DNA of 64,000 nucleotides from Xanthobacter sp. NM-59. GTDB lineage: Bacteria > Pseudomonadota > Alphaproteobacteria > Rhizobiales > Xanthobacteraceae. The translations under genes and the position numbers were made by a program. The stretch is from positions 62,001-126,000 of the forward strand of contig NZ_JACBFQ010000007.1 in assembly GCF_021401125.1 (NCBI RefSeq). Direction: 5' to 3'. Shown one piece after another: positions 1-9,811 of this stretch. The number at the start of each line of letters is the position of its first letter. The stretch's first letter is position 1. The notes under the pieces were generated by a model. The model saw only the letters and a program-made list of their open reading frames with translations. It searched no databases and was not told the DNA's origin.

Positions 1-74
1 CCGATGGCGTGGTCCGCTTCGCCTCCCTGCAGGAGCTGCGGGACCACGTGGCCAGGGCCCACCAGATGCGCTGA
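1..74 (+). CDS. C-terminal end of an unidentified protein (partial)
   Basis: An open frame enters from the left edge (codons start at position 3) and ends at the TGA at 72-74. The 23 visible residues end in HVARAHQMR. A large GC-rich inverted repeat follows at 107-144, which fits the end of a transcript. The piece is too short to assign a family. Confidence 0.35.
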   Translation, partial: DGVVRFASLQELRDHVARAHQMR

Positions 75-394
75 TCGCGAATCCGCATAGCTGTGTCGTT
101 GAGGTTCCCGCCGCTGCAGGCGGGCGCCTGCCGACAGCGGCGGGGGCGGAAAACGAAGGCGCGTTCAAAGGCGCAGTGAGCACCTGTTCTTCAGGCAGAA
201 ATACGCAGAACCGACCTGCGTATTCGGCATGCCTCATACCACGATCCGCTGCGTTCTGCCGTGCCGGCCGCGTGCAGGCCTGCCCCCGCCAAACAACCCT
301 GCGGCGAAACTCGCCTCGCGCCGATCGCGTTGCATTAAAGCCGATGAGAGCAGGCCAGCCGAGCAGCGCCGCCGCGCGGCAGTCGTTTCCCGGC
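75..394. other. Intergenic region without a supported gene
   Basis: About 320 bases between the partial gene and the tRNA. Apart from the inverted repeat at 107-144, no gene, RNA or mobile element is seen. The open frames crossing it lack homology signs and ribosome binding sites. Confidence 0.5.
107..144 (+). terminator. GC-rich inverted repeat, possible terminator
   Basis: CCCGCCGCTG (107-116) pairs perfectly with CAGCGGCGGG (135-144). A second small stem, CAGGC/GCCTG, lies inside the loop. It sits 33 bases after the stop of the partial gene. There is no T-run, so termination is inferred from position and stem strength only. Confidence 0.35.
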
Positions 395-482
395 TGGTGT
401 GGGCGACGGGGATCGAACCCGTAAGCCTTTCAAAGGCGAGGGATTTTAAGTCCCTTGCGTCTACCAGTTTCGCCACGCCCAC
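395..482 (-). tRNA. tRNA-Leu (anticodon TAA)
   Basis: On the minus strand the acceptor arms GTGGGCG (482-476) and CGCCCAC (405-399) pair exactly, followed by discriminator A and an encoded CCA (397-395). The anticodon loop CTTAAAA gives anticodon TAA, read as leucine UUA. The T arm carries the usual GGTTCGATCCC. The length of 88 with CCA, with a long variable arm (class II), fits tRNA-Leu. UUA codons are rare in this GC-rich genome. Confidence 0.95.
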
Positions 483-525
483 CGCGCGAACAATCTTGAA
501 CCGAACCGCGATCCATAAAGCGGGA

Positions 526-951
526 TCAGATCGGCGTGTAAGCCGAAACGTCTGCCGGTGTCAAAGAAACCGATTCGCCACAACCACAGGAAGAAACCTG
601 ATTCGGGTTGTTGAAGACAAACTGCGCGGACAACTTGTCCACTTTAAAGTCCATTTCGGTTCCGAGAAGGAACAGCAGCGCCTTCGGATCGATCACGACG
701 CGCACGCCTTTCTCTTCGACGACGGTATCCAACGCGCCGATATCATTGGTATAGTCCATCGTGTACGACATGCCCGCGCAGCCACCGTTGGCAACGCCGA
801 GTCGTACTGCCTCGCCGGGCCGTTCGGCGTTGGACAAGAGTTCTTTCAGGCGCGCGGCGGCGGCGTCTGTGATGCGGAGAACGGGCGGACGTGAGCGCTT
901 GGCTTCAAGTGACGGGGCTTGCCCCTCGGCTGGCGGAGAAACCTCTGTCAT
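526..951 (-). CDS. sufA: SufA/HesB-type iron-sulfur carrier protein
   Basis: 141-residue A-type carrier of the HesB/IscA family, which accepts Fe-S clusters from the SUF scaffold and delivers them to apoproteins in the cytoplasm. The three cluster-binding cysteines are present: C58 (NGGCAGMSY) and C122/C124 near the C-terminus (SSCGCGES). ATG 951 was chosen because the family fold begins just after it and a CCGGAG-like site precedes it; a longer frame reaches 1026. The usual SUF neighbours (sufT, sufD) lie 4.5 kb away on the same strand, so it is probably the displaced last gene of that cluster. An ErpA role cannot be excluded. Confidence 0.88.
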   Translation of the reverse strand: MTEVSPPAEGQAPSLEAKRSRPPVLRITDAAAARLKELLSNAERPGEAVRLGVANGGCAGMSYTMDYTNDIGALDTVVEEKGVRVVIDPKALLFLLGTEMDFKVDKLSAQFVFNNPNQVSSCGCGESVSLTPADVSAYTPI

Positions 952-1151
952 GAACACACTCCGGTTCGCGCCTCGCATGTTGGGGCGCCTCTGTGACCGT
1001 ACATGGGGCCTGCCGCAGCTTCCCACAAGGCTGCCCTTCTGCGTGACGACGCCCCGCCCGGCACGCTAAAAGGCCCGCTTCCTGTCCCCCGCGGGCCTAC
1101 CGCGCCCACTTTCACCAGTCGGGCGCCGACCGTCCCGTTCGAGAGTTCGAG

Positions 1152-4100
1152 ATGCTTATTCGCAGTCAAAACCTGGGCCTGACGATTGCCTATGTGGCCA
1201 TCGCCGGCATCTGGCTGCTGTTTCCCGAGGTGTTCCTCGCCCGCATGATCGGCGCCGACACGGCCGCCGTGATGTCGCCGTATCGCAACGCGCTGTTCCT
1301 GGCCTTCTCGGCTCCCCTGCTGCTGCTGGTGCTGCAGCGCGTACGCGGCGCCAATCCCGGAGAGAGGGCCTTCCGGCCGAAGCTGGTGCACGCGGCCATC
1401 CTGGCCCTTGCACTCAGCATCGCCGTGGTGGCGGGCATCGCCTATACCTACGACATGACCTCGCGGCGGCTGATCAATGACAACCGCCGCTATCTGGCCA
1501 GCCTCACCGAGGTTCAAAGCCGAACGCTGAACCGCCAGCGCACCATGCGGATGACGACCACAGAGGCGCTGGCCTCGGCTCCGGTGCTGGCCGACGTCGC
1601 TCGCCTGCGCCAGGGCGGTGCGGATGTCGCGGCCGCCCGCACGATGCTGCAGCGCGCCACCAATACCGCCGACTTCCTGGCCTTCAACGTCCTGGACGCA
1701 AGCGGCCAGGTCCTCTTCCACACCGGCGAGCCCGGCCTTCCGCCACCGGATCTCGCCGGGGCGCTGCGCGAGGCCGTGGAGACCCGCCGCCCCGTGCTCA
1801 TCCCGCTGTGGAAGGCGGGGGAAGGCGATATCCGAACAGGCATCCTCGCGCCGATCATCGACGGTTCGGATCAGGCCGCGCCGGTGCGTGGCGCGCTGAT
1901 TTCCGAGACGTCGGCGCCGCAATTCCTGTTCCCGGTCCTCACCGGTGCCCTCGCCGGCTCACGCACGACCGACGTCTTCCTCATTCGCCCGGCCGGAGAG
2001 GGGCGCTGGGTCATCGCCTCGCCGCAGCGCGGCTCTGATGCCGCCCCCCTGTCGCAGATCGTTGACAAGCATGTGTATGACTTCGCCGTCACGCCCGGCG
2101 GCAGCCAGCCCGGTATCGGCACGGATCACCTTGGCCAGCCGGTTCTCGCCTTCCGCCGCGCGGTTGAGGGAACGCGGGCCGAACTGATCGCCAAGATCGA
2201 CCTGCAGGAGGTACTTGGCGACGCGCAGACGGTCGCGGCCCTGTCCACCGCCGTCGCGGGCCTGTCGCTGATGCTGGCATTCGCCATCGGCTACGCCGCC
2301 ACCGAGGCCGCCAAGCGCCGCGCCGCCTCACGCATCGTCGCCCAGGCGCGCGCCCTTGATCACGCCGAAATTCGCTTCCGCTCCACGTTTGAACAGGCGG
2401 CCGTGGGCATCGCCCATGTAGGCCTCGACGACCGGTTTCTCCACGTCAACCAGACGCTGTGTGATCTGCTCGGCTACACAAAGGAGGAGCTGCGCGGCCA
2501 GCCTTATGGCCGTGTCCGCCGCCCCGACGAGGTCGCGGACGACATCCGCATCTGGCAATCCCTGGTCGCCGGCGCCGTGCCGAACGTGCACACCGAGCTG
2601 CGCCACATCCGCAAGGATGGCAGCGAGATCTGGCTGGCCTGCACCACCTCCCTCGCCCGCACCCCGGAGGGCGAGCCGGACTATTTCATCACCGTCGCCC
2701 AGGACATGTCGGTGCGACGCGCCCAGGAGGTCGCCCTGCTGGAAAGCCAGGAACGCTTCGAGCTCGCGGTGGCCAGCACCGACCAGGGCGTATGGGATTG
2801 GCGCCGCCGGGGCCCCGGCCTCTATCTTTCCGAACGCTGCTACACCCTGCTCGGCCGCGAGCCCGACTCCCCGCTGGACCTCCTGCAGCTCTGGCGCGAC
2901 CTGCTGCATCCCGAGGATCGCAGCCTGTTCCGCGCCGCCTGGCGGCGGCTGCGCGGGGGCGATGACGACCAGTTCCAGGCCGACGTGCGCATCCTCCACA
3001 CCGACGGCACCTATCATGACTTCCGCCTGCGCGGCTCCGCCAAGCGTGACCTGAACGGCACCGTTGAACGCCTGGTGGGCATGCTGGCGGACGAGACGGA
3101 GAACAAGGGCACCGAGCGCCACCTGCGGCTGGCGGCCGCGGTTTTCGTCAGCTCCCACGAAGGGCTGGTGGTCACGGACCTCAAGGGCACCATCTCGGCC
3201 GTCAACCCCTCCTTCACCCGCATTACGGGCTATGACGAAGCCGATGTGGTTGGCCGGAACATGCATGTCATGCGCTCCGGCCGGCACGACGCCGCCTTCT
3301 ATCAGAAGATGTGGAACGCCATCCGGCAGAACGGCAGCTGGCAGGGCGAGATCTGGAACCGCCGCCGGAATGGCGAGATCTTCCTTCAGCAGCTCGTCAT
3401 CAGCACCGTCTACGACGCGAACGGGGCACCCCAGAGCTATATCGGCGCCTTCCACGACATCACGGCCATGAAGCGGTCCGAGTTCGAGCTGGACCACATC
3501 GCCCATTACGACCTGCTCACCGATCTGCCGAATCGAACCCTCCTGGCCTCGCTGCTCGACCATGCGGTGATCCGCCCGGCCGCCCACTGCGCGGTGCTGT
3601 GCGTGGACCTGGACCGGTTCAAGACCGTGAACGAAAGCTATGGCCACGTGGCCGGCGACCAGGTGTTGCAGATGTCCGCGGCGCGCATGCACGGCGTGCT
3701 GCGCGGCACGGGCACCCTGGGGCGCTATGGCGCCGACGAGTTCCTGGTGATCCTGGACGAGGTCAAGGGCCCGCAGGATGCGGCCGCCACCGCCAGCGCC
3801 ATCATCACCGCCCTCGCCGCGCCCTATGTCTTTCCCGACGGGCAGGAGGTCTATGTCGGCGCCAGCGTCGGCATTTCGCTCTACCCGCAGGATGCCGACA
3901 ACGCGCAGAAGCTGGTGCAGCACGCCAACTCGGCCCTGTTCGAGGCCAAGAACAACGGACGCGGCACCTACGCTTTTTATACGCAGGAGCTCACGCAGTC
4001 CGCCAAGGCCCGCATCGAGATGGAGGCCGAGCTGCGCCGCGCCTTGGCGCGCAAGGAGTTCGAGCTGCACTACCAGCCCTGCGTGGACCTCTCCACCGGC

Positions 4101-4819
4101 CATATCCGCTCGGTCGAGGCCCTGGTGCGCTGGCGCGCCCCTCGCGCGGTCTTGTGCCGCCCGACCAGTTCATTCCCTTCGCCGAGGAAACCGGCCTCAT
4201 CGTGCCGCTGGGCGACTGGGTGATGGAGGAAGCCTGCCGCCAGATGGCGGAATGGCTGCGCAAGGATATCGTCTGCGACTATGTGGGCGTGAACCTCTCA
4301 CCGCGCCAGTTCAGCCGCGAATCCGTGTGCGACCGGGTGTCGGAAGTGCTGCGTCTCACCGGCCTGCCGCCTGAGCGGCTGGAGGTGGAAATCACCGAAG
4401 GCATGCTGTTCGAGGCCCGCGCCGCCGCCGAGCAGAAGTGCCAGAAGCTCTCGCGGATGGGCGTGCACATCGCGCTCGACGATTTCGGTACCGGCTATTC
4501 GTCGCTGGGCTATCTCAAGCGCTTCCCCATTTCCAAGCTCAAGATCGACCGCAGCTTCTTGCGCGACCTGCCCCGCTCGGTGGCCGATGGGGAAATCACG
4601 GTGGCCATCATTGCGGTGGCCAAGGCGCTGGGCCTGCAAGTGGTTGCGGAGGGCATCGAGACCGACGCCCAGTTCGCCTTCCTGCGGGATCGCTCCTGCG
4701 ATCTCGGCCAGGGCTTCCTGTTCAGCCGCCCCCTGCCCGTGGCGGAGATCGAGGCGCGCTTCGCCGGCAAGCGGGTCAAGTTGGGGCAGGATGAGAACGG
4801 GGTCGTGACCGCCCTGTGA
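1152..4819 (+). pseudogene. PAS-GGDEF-EAL membrane sensor for cyclic di-GMP turnover, frameshifted
   Basis: The first frame (1152-4223) has three N-terminal membrane segments (about residues 5-100), a periplasmic sensor region, another membrane segment near 360-385, three PAS domains (about 405-525, 530-650, 657-775) and a GGDEF domain whose signature is GADEF (860-864). It then starts an EAL domain (EAL at 989-991) and loses frame at about 4138-4145. The EAL domain continues one frame over to the TGA at 4817-4819, with [20 protein letters not shown] and VAEGIE intact. One missing base in GCGCGCCCCTCGCG explains the shift. As read, the EAL half is not translated; a sequencing error is the alternative. 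If repaired it would be about 1220 residues. Confidence 0.85.
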
Positions 4820-4908
4820 GGGGCGGTCCCCGCCGGGACTGGGCGCGGCACCGGGCAAGGGCCCCATCGCCCATTCCCGACCCCCCGGTTGCCTAGGCGG
4901 TTGCGCGT

Positions 4909-5340
4909 TCAATAATTGTCCCAGAGGCCGGGGCTCGCAATCTCCACCAGATTGCCGTCGGGGTCGCGGAAATAGAGGCTCACCCCGCCCCTGGGCCAGC
5001 GCGCCTCGCCTTCGATGGCCACGCCGTTGGCCTCCAGGTGCCGCCGCCAGGGCGCCACATCGTCTACGGCGAAGGCGAAATGCAGCCGGCCAGCCCCGTC
5101 ATGGGGCGGTATGGAGCCACCGAACGGCAGCTCCACGACAGCGTCCGTGGTCCCGCGCTTGAACAGCAGCAGCACCGTCTGCCCCACCGGATAGGCAATA
5201 AAGCGGGCATCCGCGCGCATCGGGCGAAGGCCCATCACGCCTTCATAGAAGGCGGCCGCGCGCGCCAGATCATCCACATAAAGGCCGGTTTCCAGCACGC
5301 CGGAGAGTGCGGGCGGCCGCTCCATGTCCTTCGACAGCAT
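4909..5340 (-). CDS. VOC-family protein (glyoxalase/bleomycin-resistance fold)
   Basis: About 143 residues with a vicinal oxygen chelate fold: an ETGLYVDDLARAAAFYEGVM start, a central LHFAFAVDD strand and a FRDPDGNLVEIASP end. Metal-ligand positions (H in LHFAF, E in NLVEI) suggest a metal-dependent lyase, isomerase or dioxygenase, but the substrate cannot be told. Starts at ATG 5340 or ATG 5325 are both possible; a longer GTG start at 5397 has no good ribosome binding site. It follows sufT on the same strand after about 100 bases and may be cotranscribed with the SUF genes. It converges with the GGDEF-EAL gene. Confidence 0.75.
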   Translation of the reverse strand: MLSKDMERPPALSGVLETGLYVDDLARAAAFYEGVMGLRPMRADARFIAYPVGQTVLLLFKRGTTDAVVELPFGGSIPPHDGAGRLHFAFAVDDVAPWRRHLEANGVAIEGEARWPRGGVSLYFRDPDGNLVEIASPGLWDNY

Positions 5341-5437
5341 CGGCTTTTCGGACCGCGCCACAAGAGGCGCGGCCTCCTCACACAGCGTGGATCCCACCAG
5401 GAACGCCGACTGCGCTCCCGGCAGGAAACGCCTCAGC

Positions 5438-5824
5438 TCACCACAAGTTCAGGGTGGCGCGCGCTTCATCGGACATGCGCCCCTGGTCCCACGGCGGATC
5501 GAAGGTGATTTCGACCTTCACGCCCGAGACGCCGGGCACCGCCGAAATGGCATTCTCCACCATGCTGGGGAGCTCTGCGGCGGCGGGGCAATTGGGGGTG
5601 GTCAGCGTCATCTCCACCGCGACGGCGCGGTCGTCGCCGATATCGACCTTGTAGATGAGGCCCAGCTCATAAATGTCCACCGGGATCTCGGGGTCGAAAA
5701 CCGTCTTCAGCGCATCGACAATGCCGTCGGTGAGGCGGGCCAGCTCGGCCTCGGGAATGGATGAGTGGATCTGCGGCAGGTTGGCAGTCTCCTGAACTGC
5801 CGCGTGAGCCTTGGTCTCAGTCAT
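5438..5824 (-). CDS. sufT: SufT: MIP18/DUF59-family Fe-S maturation factor
   Basis: 128 residues. The DUF59 domain covers about residues 27-115, with the DPEIPVDIYELGLIY motif and the conserved cysteine C79 in TTPNCPAA. Proteins of this type help mature Fe-S proteins and are commonly encoded in SUF operons. ATG 5824 has CAGGA about 10 bases upstream. It lies downstream of sufD in the same direction, but across a 263-base gap where many relatives carry sufS. Confidence 0.88.
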   Translation of the reverse strand: MTETKAHAAVQETANLPQIHSSIPEAELARLTDGIVDALKTVFDPEIPVDIYELGLIYKVDIGDDRAVAVEMTLTTPNCPAAAELPSMVENAISAVPGVSGVKVEITFDPPWDQGRMSDEARATLNLW

Positions 5825-6018
5825 GCGAACACATCCTGTGCCATGGGCCGGGCGCCGGAATGGCTGTTTTCCAAATGTGGGACCAAACGTCGAACTTTGG
5901 TGTAACGGCCTCGGGCACCACGGCCTTGGGAGTCAGGCACCTGGCTTCGGCCGGCATCGTACCCCTGGAAAAGGCGCACGCTACGCGGCCGGAAGCCTTC
6001 TTTCATATCAGCCTAAAT

Positions 6019-6045
6019 GGGCGTGCATGCAACGCCTTCACGCCC
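6019..6045 (-). terminator. Hairpin in the sufD-sufT gap
   Basis: GGGCGTG (6019-6025) pairs with CACGCCC (6039-6045) around a 13-base loop. On the minus strand it lies about 45 bases after the sufD stop and is followed by ATTTAGG. It could reduce read-through from sufBCD into sufT. The rest of the gap (5825-6087) shows no supported gene. Confidence 0.3.
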
Positions 6046-6087
6046 ATTGTGCTGCTCAGACGCACCCGGGGCCCCGTCCTAGGTGCC

Positions 6088-7389
6088 TCAGCGGTGCCGC
6101 TCTTCTAGCCAGCGCGTCATGTGGGCGGTGAGCACCTCGCGCACGGCAAGGTCCGCCACAAATTCCACGGCCTCTCCGGCAAAGGCCTGGATCAGCAGCA
6201 TTTCGGCCTCCTCGCGGGGCAGCCCGCGAGACATGAGGTAAAACAGCATCTTGCCATCGAGGGCTCCGGCCGTGGCGCCGTGGCCGCACTGCACGTCGTC
6301 GGCGAAGATCTCAAGCTCCGGCTTGTTGTCCATCTCCGCATCGTCGGAGAGCAGCAGGGCCTGGCTCATCATGCGGCCGTCGGTCTTCTGGGCATCGGGT
6401 CGCACGATGATCTTGCCCTGGAACACACCGCGCGCCGAATCCGCCAGCACGGTCTTGAACAGCTCCCGGCTCTCGCACCCCGCCACCGCATGGTCCACGA
6501 ACAGGGTCACGTCCGCATGGCGCTTGTCCGAAAGCAGGCTTGCGCCGCGCACCCCCAGATGCCCGCCCGTTCCGCCGAAGCGGCCATGGACGGTGAGGCG
6601 CGACAGCGCCGCCCCCAAGGTCAGCACGAAGGCGTCATAGCGCGCATCACGCCCCAGATCGGCCACCAGCGTTCCGAGATGGATCGCCGCCGCGCCTTCC
6701 GCCTGAAGGCGCACATGATCTAGCGCGGCGCCATCGCCGATAAACAGCTCGCTCACCGTGTCGTCGAGATAGGCGGCGCCGTCCCCTTCGAAACTCTCGA
6801 TGAGGGAGAGGGAAGCCCCCTCCTCCACCACCACCAGCAACCGGGTGAAGACGCTGGCCGCCTCGCCGCCAAACAGCTGCGCCACCTGAATGGGCCGCGC
6901 CACCTTCACCCCCGCCGCCACATGCAGCACGAGGCCCGCCCCCAGGAGGGCGGTGTTGAGAGCGAGCGGGGCATCATACAGCGCCGGCGCGGCGGCGCCG
7001 AGGCGCTGCAGCAGCGGATGGTCGCTGGCGATGGCATCGGCAAGGGTGAGAAGGCTCACCCCCTGCGGCAGCTCCGCCGGCAGAGGTCCAACCTCGCCAT
7101 TGGCGAGCGTCACGCGGATCGCATTGGGGAAGGATACGGCCTCTCCCGGCGTGCTCGTGGCGGCGCGGCGGGCGGGCACGGTGCGCAGCAGGGCGCGCAG
7201 GTCGGTATAGTGCCACTCCTCCACCCGCCGGTGGGGCAGGCCGTTTTCAACGAAGGCAGCGGCCGCCGCGCGGCGCAGCTCGCCCAGGCGCCCCGCCTCG
7301 GAAACGGGCGCGGCCGACAGCATGTCCGCAAGGGCCTGCTCGGCGGGCGTGCGGGTGGGGCGCGAGGTCATTTTCGGTTCGGCATTCAT
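6088..7389 (-). CDS. sufD: SufD, subunit of the SufBCD Fe-S scaffold
   Basis: 433 residues. SufD pairs with SufB and the ATPase SufC to assemble Fe-S clusters. The N-terminal part carries PHRRVEEWHYTDLRALL. The C-terminal beta-helix has DDVQCGHGATAGALD, including the conserved histidine near the cluster site, and ends with the helical GLPREEAEMLLIQAFAGE. ATG 7389 has GAGGG five bases upstream and begins 10 bases after the sufC stop; an ATG at 7419 would overlap sufC. Transcribed with sufB and sufC. Confidence 0.93.
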   Translation of the reverse strand: MNAEPKMTSRPTRTPAEQALADMLSAAPVSEAGRLGELRRAAAAAFVENGLPHRRVEEWHYTDLRALLRTVPARRAATSTPGEAVSFPNAIRVTLANGEVGPLPAELPQGVSLLTLADAIASDHPLLQRLGAAAPALYDAPLALNTALLGAGLVLHVAAGVKVARPIQVAQLFGGEAASVFTRLLVVVEEGASLSLIESFEGDGAAYLDDTVSELFIGDGAALDHVRLQAEGAAAIHLGTLVADLGRDARYDAFVLTLGAALSRLTVHGRFGGTGGHLGVRGASLLSDKRHADVTLFVDHAVAGCESRELFKTVLADSARGVFQGKIIVRPDAQKTDGRMMSQALLLSDDAEMDNKPELEIFADDVQCGHGATAGALDGKMLFYLMSRGLPREEAEMLLIQAFAGEAVEFVADLAVREVLTAHMTRWLEERHR

Positions 7390-7399
7390 GACGCGCCCC

Positions 7400-8149
7400 T
7401 CACGCCGCGTCGGCGCCATAGGCGGCGTAGCCAGTCTCTTCCAGCTCCAGCGCCAGCTCCTTGCCGCCCGTGCGGACGATGCGGCCCTTGTGCATCACAT
7501 GGATCACATCCGGCACGATATGGTCCAACAGGCGCTGGTAATGGGTGATGACCAGCATGGAGCGCTCGGGCGAGCGCAGGGCGTTCACCCCCTCCGCCAC
7601 CACCTTCAGGGCATCGATGTCGAGGCCGGAATCCGCCTCGTCCAGGATGCACAACTTGGGCTCCAGAAGCGCCATCTGGAGGATTTCATTGCGCTTCTTC
7701 TCGCCGCCCGAGAAGCCCACATTCACGCCGCGCCGCAGCATGTCCTGGGAGATGCCGAGCGCGGGCGCCTTCTGCTTCACCAGCCGCAGGAAATCCGGGG
7801 TGGAGATCTCCTCCTCCCCGCGGGTGCGACGCTGGGCGTTGAGGGCGGCGCGCAGGAAGGTCATGTTGGCGACGCCGGGCACTTCCACCGGATACTGGAA
7901 GGCGAGGAACACCCCCGCCGCCGCGCGCTGGCTGGCGGAAAGGGCCAGCAGGTCCTGGCCATTGAAGGTCACGGAACCTTCCGTCACCTCATAGTCCTCC
8001 TTGCCGGACAGCACATAGGACAAGGTGGACTTGCCGGAGCCATTGGGCCCCATGATGGCGTGCACCTCGCCCGCCGGCACGGTGAGGTCGAGCCCCTTGA
8101 TGATCTCGTTATCGCCGATCCGGGCGTGAAGATTTCTGATGTCGAGCAT
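7400..8149 (-). CDS. sufC: SufC, ATPase of the SufBCD complex
   Basis: 249-residue soluble ABC ATPase. Walker A is GPNGSGKST, the signature is FSGGEKKRNE, and Walker B with its following aspartate is CILDEADSGLD, all characteristic of SufC. It drives conformational change in SufB-SufD during cluster assembly. ATG 8149 has AAGGA eight bases upstream; the much longer open frame upstream is a shadow of sufB. It sits between sufB and sufD, with a 116-base gap from sufB. Confidence 0.95.
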   Translation of the reverse strand: MLDIRNLHARIGDNEIIKGLDLTVPAGEVHAIMGPNGSGKSTLSYVLSGKEDYEVTEGSVTFNGQDLLALSASQRAAAGVFLAFQYPVEVPGVANMTFLRAALNAQRRTRGEEEISTPDFLRLVKQKAPALGISQDMLRRGVNVGFSGGEKKRNEILQMALLEPKLCILDEADSGLDIDALKVVAEGVNALRSPERSMLVITHYQRLLDHIVPDVIHVMHKGRIVRTGGKELALELEETGYAAYGADAA

Positions 8150-8265
8150 TTTGCCGTCCTTGAACCGTTGAAAGCGCGGGGGTCGCTCTCCTGCGCCCGC
8201 CAACCGCGCCGCGCCGCCCCCTCGGGCGGCCCGCATCATTCCGAAAGCGCCGCGACGGGCGCCGC

Positions 8266-9738
8266 TCAGCCCACCGAGCCTTCGAGGCTTACAGCGATGA
8301 GCTTTTGCGCCTCCACGGCAAATTCCATGGGCAGCTGCTGCAGCACGTCGCGAACGAAGCCGTTCACGATCAGCGCCACCGCCTCTTCCTGCGACAGGCC
8401 ACGCTGGAGGCAATAGAACAGCTGATCCTCGGAGATCTTGGAGGTGGTGGCCTCGTGCTCGAACACGGCGGAGGCGTTCTTGGCCTCCATGTAAGGCACG
8501 GTGTGCGCGCCGCAGGTGTCGCCGATGAGCAGCGAATCGCAATTGGTGAAGTTGCGCGCGCCCGCCGCCTTCTTGTGCGCCGAGACCAGGCCGCGATAGG
8601 TGTTGTTGGAGCGGCCCGCCGAGATGCCCTTGGAGATGATGCGGCTCGACGTATTCTTGCCGAGATGGATCATCTTGGTGCCGGAATCCACCTGCTGGTG
8701 GCCGTTCGAGATGGCGATGGAGTAGAACTCGCCCCGCGAATTGTCGCCGCGCAGGATGCAGCTGGGATACTTCCAGGTGATGGCGGAGCCGGTTTCCACC
8801 TGGGTCCAGGAGATCTTGGAATTGTCGCCCCGGCAATCGCCGCGCTTGGTGACGAAATTATAGATGCCGCCCTTGCCGTCCTTGTCGCCGGGATACCAGT
8901 TCTGGACGGTGGAATATTTGATCTCCGCATCCTTCAGGGCCACCAGCTCCACCACGGCGGCGTGCAGCTGGTTCTCGTCGCGCTGGGGCGCGGTGCAGCC
9001 TTCCAGATAGCTCACATAGGAGCCCTCGTCGGCGATGATGAGGGTGCGCTCGAACTGCCCCGTATTCTTCTCGTTGATGCGGAAGTAGGTGGACAATTCC
9101 ATGGGGCAGCGCACGCCCGGCGGCACATAGACGAACGAGCCGTCGGAGAACACCGCGGTGTTCAGCGTGGCGTAGAAATTGTCCGACACCGGCACCACGG
9201 AGCCGAGATACTTCCGCACCAGCTCGGGGTGCTCGCGGATGGCTTCGGAGATCGAGCAGAAGATCACGCCCGCCTTGGCCAGCTCCGCCTTGAAGGTGGT
9301 GGCCACCGAGACGCTGTCGAACACCGCGTCCACCGCCACCCTGGGCTTGTCCGCGCTCTCGATGCCCAGCAGCGCGTCACGCTCGCGCAGGGGAATGCCG
9401 AGCTTCTCATAGGTCTTGAGAATCTCGGGATCGATCTCGTCGATGGACTTGGGCGCGGCCTTGGGGCGCGCGAAATAGTAATAGTCCTGGAAATCGATCT
9501 TCGGATAGCTCACCCGCGCCCAGGTGGGCTCCGGCATGGTGAGCCAGCGGCGATAGGCATCCAGCCGCCATTCCAGCATCCATTCCGGCTCGTTCTTCTG
9601 AGCCGAGATATAGCGCACCGTGTCCTCGGACAGGCCCTTGGGCGCCTTCTCGCTCTCAATGTCGGTCACGAAACCGTATTTGTACTGATCCACATCGATC
9701 GCGCGCACCTGCGCGACGGTCTCCTGGACGGCAGACAT
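8266..9738 (-). CDS. sufB: SufB, core scaffold subunit for Fe-S assembly
   Basis: 490 residues, matching the usual alphaproteobacterial length. The C-terminal core has [18 protein letters not shown], with the cysteine that receives sulfur, and [16 protein letters not shown], with the conserved glutamate and histidine. SufB receives persulfide sulfur and, with SufC and SufD, builds the nascent cluster. ATG 9738 has a strong GAGGAGA site just upstream; an in-frame upstream start at 9768 is less likely. It follows the cysteine desulfurase gene by 73 bases. Confidence 0.95.
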   Translation of the reverse strand: MSAVQETVAQVRAIDVDQYKYGFVTDIESEKAPKGLSEDTVRYISAQKNEPEWMLEWRLDAYRRWLTMPEPTWARVSYPKIDFQDYYYFARPKAAPKSIDEIDPEILKTYEKLGIPLRERDALLGIESADKPRVAVDAVFDSVSVATTFKAELAKAGVIFCSISEAIREHPELVRKYLGSVVPVSDNFYATLNTAVFSDGSFVYVPPGVRCPMELSTYFRINEKNTGQFERTLIIADEGSYVSYLEGCTAPQRDENQLHAAVVELVALKDAEIKYSTVQNWYPGDKDGKGGIYNFVTKRGDCRGDNSKISWTQVETGSAITWKYPSCILRGDNSRGEFYSIAISNGHQQVDSGTKMIHLGKNTSSRIISKGISAGRSNNTYRGLVSAHKKAAGARNFTNCDSLLIGDTCGAHTVPYMEAKNASAVFEHEATTSKISEDQLFYCLQRGLSQEEAVALIVNGFVRDVLQQLPMEFAVEAQKLIAVSLEGSVG

Positions 9739-9811
9739 CTTCACTTCTCCTCTCCCGCGCGGGGTCAAGGCCCGCGGGTCAAGTGCATCTCCCGGCGGCG
9801 GCCGGGTCCTC

